From NCBI RefSeq assembly GCF_036785885.1, contig NC_092323.1:14702501-14766500 (forward strand): 64,000 bases of DNA. The letters are read 5' to 3'. This DNA is from Coffea arabica. Taxonomy: Eukaryota > Streptophyta > Magnoliopsida > Gentianales > Rubiaceae. The stretch's first letter is position 1; the number at the start of each line of letters is the position of its first letter. Both the position numbers and the translations under genes were made by a program. Under the pieces are notes generated by a model. It was not told where the DNA came from and ran no database searches. It worked only from the letters and a program-made list of their open reading frames with translations. Below, piece after piece: positions 61,104-64,000 of this stretch.

Positions 61104-62993
61104 TCAAATGTTTTCATTGGAAGTGGATGCCTCAAAGGTGTCCTTATGTTCAGGAAAAGGATTTGTATTTATGCTCGGTCCTTGTCCACCTTTCTTTTTT
61201 AGCACTATTTCACCTGCCTCGATCATGTCTTGGACTCTATGCTTAAGTGCTCTACAGTCAGTAGTTGGGTGGCCGGGTGCTCCCGAATGATAGGCACAAG
61301 TGTACTGCGAGTCGTAGTTGGCAGGGACGCCATGAGGGTGAGATGGAGGGGGAATTACGCTGATTTTACCGGCAGCTTTTAATTGTTCGTACAATTGGTC
61401 CAAGGGCCTGCCAAGATTGGTAAAGGTACGATAATGGTTTTGTTTTTGGGGTTCAATGGGTCGGGGGTAATTATAGGTGGGCCTACTTGGTGGAGGGAAT
61501 TGTTGATTATAGGGAGGTCGGGGTCGAACTTGTTGGAAGTTAGGTTGAGATATTTGAAAAGGGGCCATAGGAGAGTTGTTGTAGTTAGGCCGAGGTCGAG
61601 GATGAATGGTATTGGTGTGATAAACAGGATGAGGGCTTGAATAGTAAGGGTTTGAGTAGGTAGGGTATTGTCGAGATCTGGGTCTTGGAATAGGGCTTCG
61701 ATTCCAGACAAAAACAGTTTCCCCCTCTTGCCTTTTGGACTGTTGCTTCTTCCCATTACTACCTTGGCTTTGCAGAGCATCCAACTGCGATTTGAGGGCA
61801 GACACATTAACAATCTTTCCAGCTTTCACGAAATCATCAAATTCTTCAAGTTTATTAACAATTGCGGCAAATGAGCATCCAGTCATGCGGAAAATTTCTT
61901 CAAAGTACGGCGGATCATGTGCCTTAATGAAAGTTCGTATGATTTCGTCCTCCGTCATTGGTGGCTCGACTTTTGCAGCTACTTTCCTCCACCTCTTAGC
62001 ATAAGTCTTGTGATCCTCGGAGGGTTTCCTCTTTGTCCCTTCCAACGTGGTTCGTGTTGGAGCCAACTCGCAATTATACTCATATTGCCTTACGAAAGCC
62101 TTGGACAAGTCAATCCAGGTTCTTACGTCTTCAGGTTTCAGATTTGAATACCAGTCAAGTGCGTCCCCTTCCAGACTTTCAGGGAACAACCTTAGAGGCA
62201 AGTTTTCATCGTCCACAGGCTTTCCCAATTTGTTTGCAAATAGTCGGAGGTGCGTCTTGGGATTACCCGTCCCATCGTATTTGTTAAACTTAGGAGTTTT
62301 GAACCCCTCAGGCAGTTGCACATTCGGAAAGAGACACAGCTCATCGTAATCCAAAATTCCTTGCTTGTTCAGCACCTGACTTTTCCTCATGAATTCATCG
62401 AAACGGTCCAGGCGCTTTAATAACTTCACATCAATGGGAGCAGAGGATCCTCCCACCTCTGGTTTGGTTTGAATAAAATGGTCCGGCAGATAAGGCTCAG
62501 TGGTGGGGTAATAAAAAGCTTGTGTCTCAGGTGGTATATTTGCAGTGACTTGAGGTTGTGGGCCTTGCATATGAGTAGGGAAAAATGAAGGATTAGAAGG
62601 GTAAGTGTATGGCAGATGAACGGTGGGGTAGGTGAAAGTCCCTTCGGGTGGACCTTGCATGGGAACAGTAGTTTGAACTGTAGGAATAACAAAGGGTTCA
62701 GATTGCAATTGTATTACGTGGGGAAGCTCCGGCTGTACCCCGCTACTGACAAGCTCATCTATTAATTTCTTTTGGGCGGCCATTTCAGAGGCCATTTCCC
62801 CAAACTTAGCAAGTAACTCGGCCAACTGGACTCCAGGACTCGTGACTTCCGGCTGTGTAGTCGCTGTAGTCTTGTCGGATGATTCTGGTTGAATATTCAT
62901 GTTTACACGATTCCTTTGAGCTTTACTTCGGGATCGCGTAATAATGGGGCTTTTCCGGAAAGTTATTTTTGGAAATTTTACCTGAGAATGCAA
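61104..62993 (-). CDS. Retrotransposon Gag polyprotein (Ty3/Gypsy type)
   Basis: Open frame of 629 residues; looks whole. The likely translation start may be the later Met in NRVNMNIQPES rather than the first one. Parts: Pro/Gln/Thr-rich N-terminal third; central Gag domain at about 230-400 with LRLFANKLG, LEGDALDWYSNL and TYAKRWRKVAAKV; Pro/Tyr/Asn-rich linker; then a C-terminal metal-binding-like motif CAYHSGAPGHPTTDC close to the end (Cys-x2-His...His...Cys). This is the structural protein that packages the element RNA. No pol frame follows on the same strand. Confidence 0.9.
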   Translation of the reverse strand: MHSQVKFPKITFRKSPIITRSRSKAQRNRVNMNIQPESSDKTTATTQPEVTSPGVQLAELLAKFGEMASEMAAQKKLIDELVSSGVQPELPHVIQLQSEPFVIPTVQTTVPMQGPPEGTFTYPTVHLPYTYPSNPSFFPTHMQGPQPQVTANIPPETQAFYYPTTEPYLPDHFIQTKPEVGGSSAPIDVKLLKRLDRFDEFMRKSQVLNKQGILDYDELCLFPNVQLPEGFKTPKFNKYDGTGNPKTHLRLFANKLGKPVDDENLPLRLFPESLEGDALDWYSNLKPEDVRTWIDLSKAFVRQYEYNCELAPTRTTLEGTKRKPSEDHKTYAKRWRKVAAKVEPPMTEDEIIRTFIKAHDPPYFEEIFRMTGCSFAAIVNKLEEFDDFVKAGKIVNVSALKSQLDALQSQGSNGKKQQSKRQEGETVFVWNRSPIPRPRSRQYPTYSNPYYSSPHPVYHTNTIHPRPRPNYNNSPMAPFQISQPNFQQVRPRPPYNQQFPPPSRPTYNYPRPIEPQKQNHYRTFTNLGRPLDQLYEQLKAAGKISVIPPPSHPHGVPANYDSQYTCAYHSGAPGHPTTDCRALKHRVQDMIEAGEIVLKKKGGQGPSINTNPFPEHKDTFEASTSNENI

Positions 62994-63480
62994 AAGACTG
63001 CTTTAAATAAACCAATCGTTATTGAATTTCTGCAATTTATTCAAAAAAGAAAAAGAAAAAGACATGAGTTAGTAACTATTCGAACAATTCGGATGCATGT
63101 CCTATGGGGGGACCCTTTTTGTGCCAAGGGTAGGCCTAGCATGAAAATGCAATCCTCTGAGGTAGGCACTATACCATACCTGATGGATCTGATCAACTCA
63201 TTGAGTGAAAATAATTTTTTGAAAAATTTGGTCAATTGGAGTGAGAAGAGACGATGGTCAAAATGAGGACCTCGTCCGAAGGGATTGATCACTTTTGATC
63301 GATACAAGAATTGGCAAAAACGCGCAGGTTTGACCTTGACGAACTTCCTATCGAAGAGATTGGAATTCCTTGATAAAATTTTCTCAGTGAAACGCGGGTC
63401 AAAATTCCAACTGATCAAATGTCTTGATGCAATGAATGGTTTTCTCAAAAATCGACTAAGTTTTGAAATTGAAATTCGTC
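62994..63480. other. Leader region of the LTR element
   Basis: Sequence upstream of gag on the minus strand. A 135-codon open frame (63041-63448, -) has no recognisable domain and is not called. Confidence 0.4.
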
Positions 63481-64000
63481 ATTGAAACCCTACTCGGTCA
63501 ATTGGGTTGAACGAAATTGACAATTTTATTTAAAATCGACCGCATTACCCTAAAAAGGGAATCGGGTCAAATGAATTGAGTGAAATTTAAAAACTTACTC
63601 AAAATTGACCGAATCATTCTAAAAAAGGGATTTGGTCAAATGAAATCGAGAATTTATTCAAAATTGACCGGATCGCCCTAAAAGGGTAAACTGGTCAAAT
63701 GAATCGGACGAAATTAATGATTTACTCGAAATCGATAAGATCGCCCTAAGAATGGAAAAATTGGTGATTTATTCAGAAAATCGACTAGATGAAGATTTAT
63801 TCAAAAATCGACCAAATGACCCTAAAAAGGGTAAATTGGTCAAATGAATTGACGATTTATTCAAAATCGACCGGATGACCCTAAAAAGGGTAAATTGGTC
63901 AAATGACCCTAAAAAGGGTAAATTGGTCAAATGACCCTAAAAAGGGTAAATTGGTCAAATGAATTGACGATTTATTCAAAATTGACCGGATGACCCTAAA
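63481..64000 (+). repeat. Minisatellite in the leader of the LTR element, running off the window
   Basis: Imperfect ~60-bp units of GGTCAAATGAATTGACGATT, TATTCAAAATCGACCGGAT and GACCCTAAAAAGGGTAAATT. From about 63830 a 27-bp sub-unit (GACCCTAAAAAGGGTAAATT + GGTCAAAT) is repeated exactly several times. The core CCCTAAAAAGGG is palindromic. Confidence 0.9.

Larger units (their letters stand above)
57082..64000 (-). mobile_element. Internal part of a gag-only (non-autonomous) LTR retrotransposon, continuing past the window
   Basis: Minus-strand order: repeat-bearing leader (right edge), gag frame, 4 kb without coding capacity but with several tandem arrays, polypurine tract, 3' LTR. No protease, reverse transcriptase, RNase H or integrase frame is present between gag and the LTR, so it would depend on a partner. 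The gag type and the long repeats recall Tat/Ogre-like Gypsy elements and the TR-GAG class. It looks young: the gag frame is open and it cuts an already duplicated locus. Confidence 0.65.

Noticed and set aside
63041-63448. 135-codon minus-strand frame upstream of gag
   Set aside because: No domain recognised and it lies in the untranslated leader region of the LTR element.

Overview
This is plant nuclear DNA from a eudicot, most likely an asterid. The evidence is spliced genes with GT-AG introns, AT-rich spacers, a nuclear tRNA-Gly, plant gene families, and a single-exon NLR of the R1 late-blight type with the long N-terminal region typical of Solanaceae and Rubiaceae. A coffee-like (Rubiaceae) source is a guess, not shown.

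Layout. 1-583: 3' end of a violaxanthin de-epoxidase-related gene (+). 935-1005: tRNA-Gly(GCC) (-). 2539-6916: FGAM synthase of purine synthesis (-), with a tiny first coding exon and an intron in its leader. 7520-9540 and 9987-11028: non-autonomous DNA transposons of Mutator type. 11732-19118: a 13-exon tRNA-His guanylyltransferase gene (-) made of two tandem Thg1 domains. 20693-22317: a normal GH17 + X8 (CBM43) beta-1,3-glucanase-like gene (+). 22974-25100: small transposons and a decayed GH17 exon. 25716-29480: the NLR (+). 30613-49459: four tandem GH17 + X8 genes (-); three are intact and one is a pseudogene. 52253 to the right edge: one long non-autonomous Ty3/Gypsy-type LTR element, read on the minus strand, with a long 3' LTR, several tandem-repeat arrays and an open gag frame but no pol.

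The main discovery candidate is the four-gene GH17 array. In every copy the acid/base Glu of the VGNEP motif is replaced (TQP or TMP), the nucleophile Glu of GEIGWP is replaced by Ala (DAIGWP), and a third conserved Glu before HWGI is replaced by Met or Arg. The X8 carbohydrate-binding domain, signal peptide and C-terminal hydrophobic tail are kept, and three copies keep full 488-499 codon frames. The paralogue at 20693 keeps all three residues. This looks like a family of secreted or membrane-anchored pseudoenzymes kept as wall-glucan binding proteins (inference).

Shared and private insertions order the events. A SINE-like intron insert, an hAT element and a 470-bp Mutator-like element were present before the first gene duplication. 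A two-gene block of about 11 kb was then duplicated. Later, copy 2 received an hAT element in its intron and decayed, and the LTR element landed in the 470-bp element upstream of copy 4.
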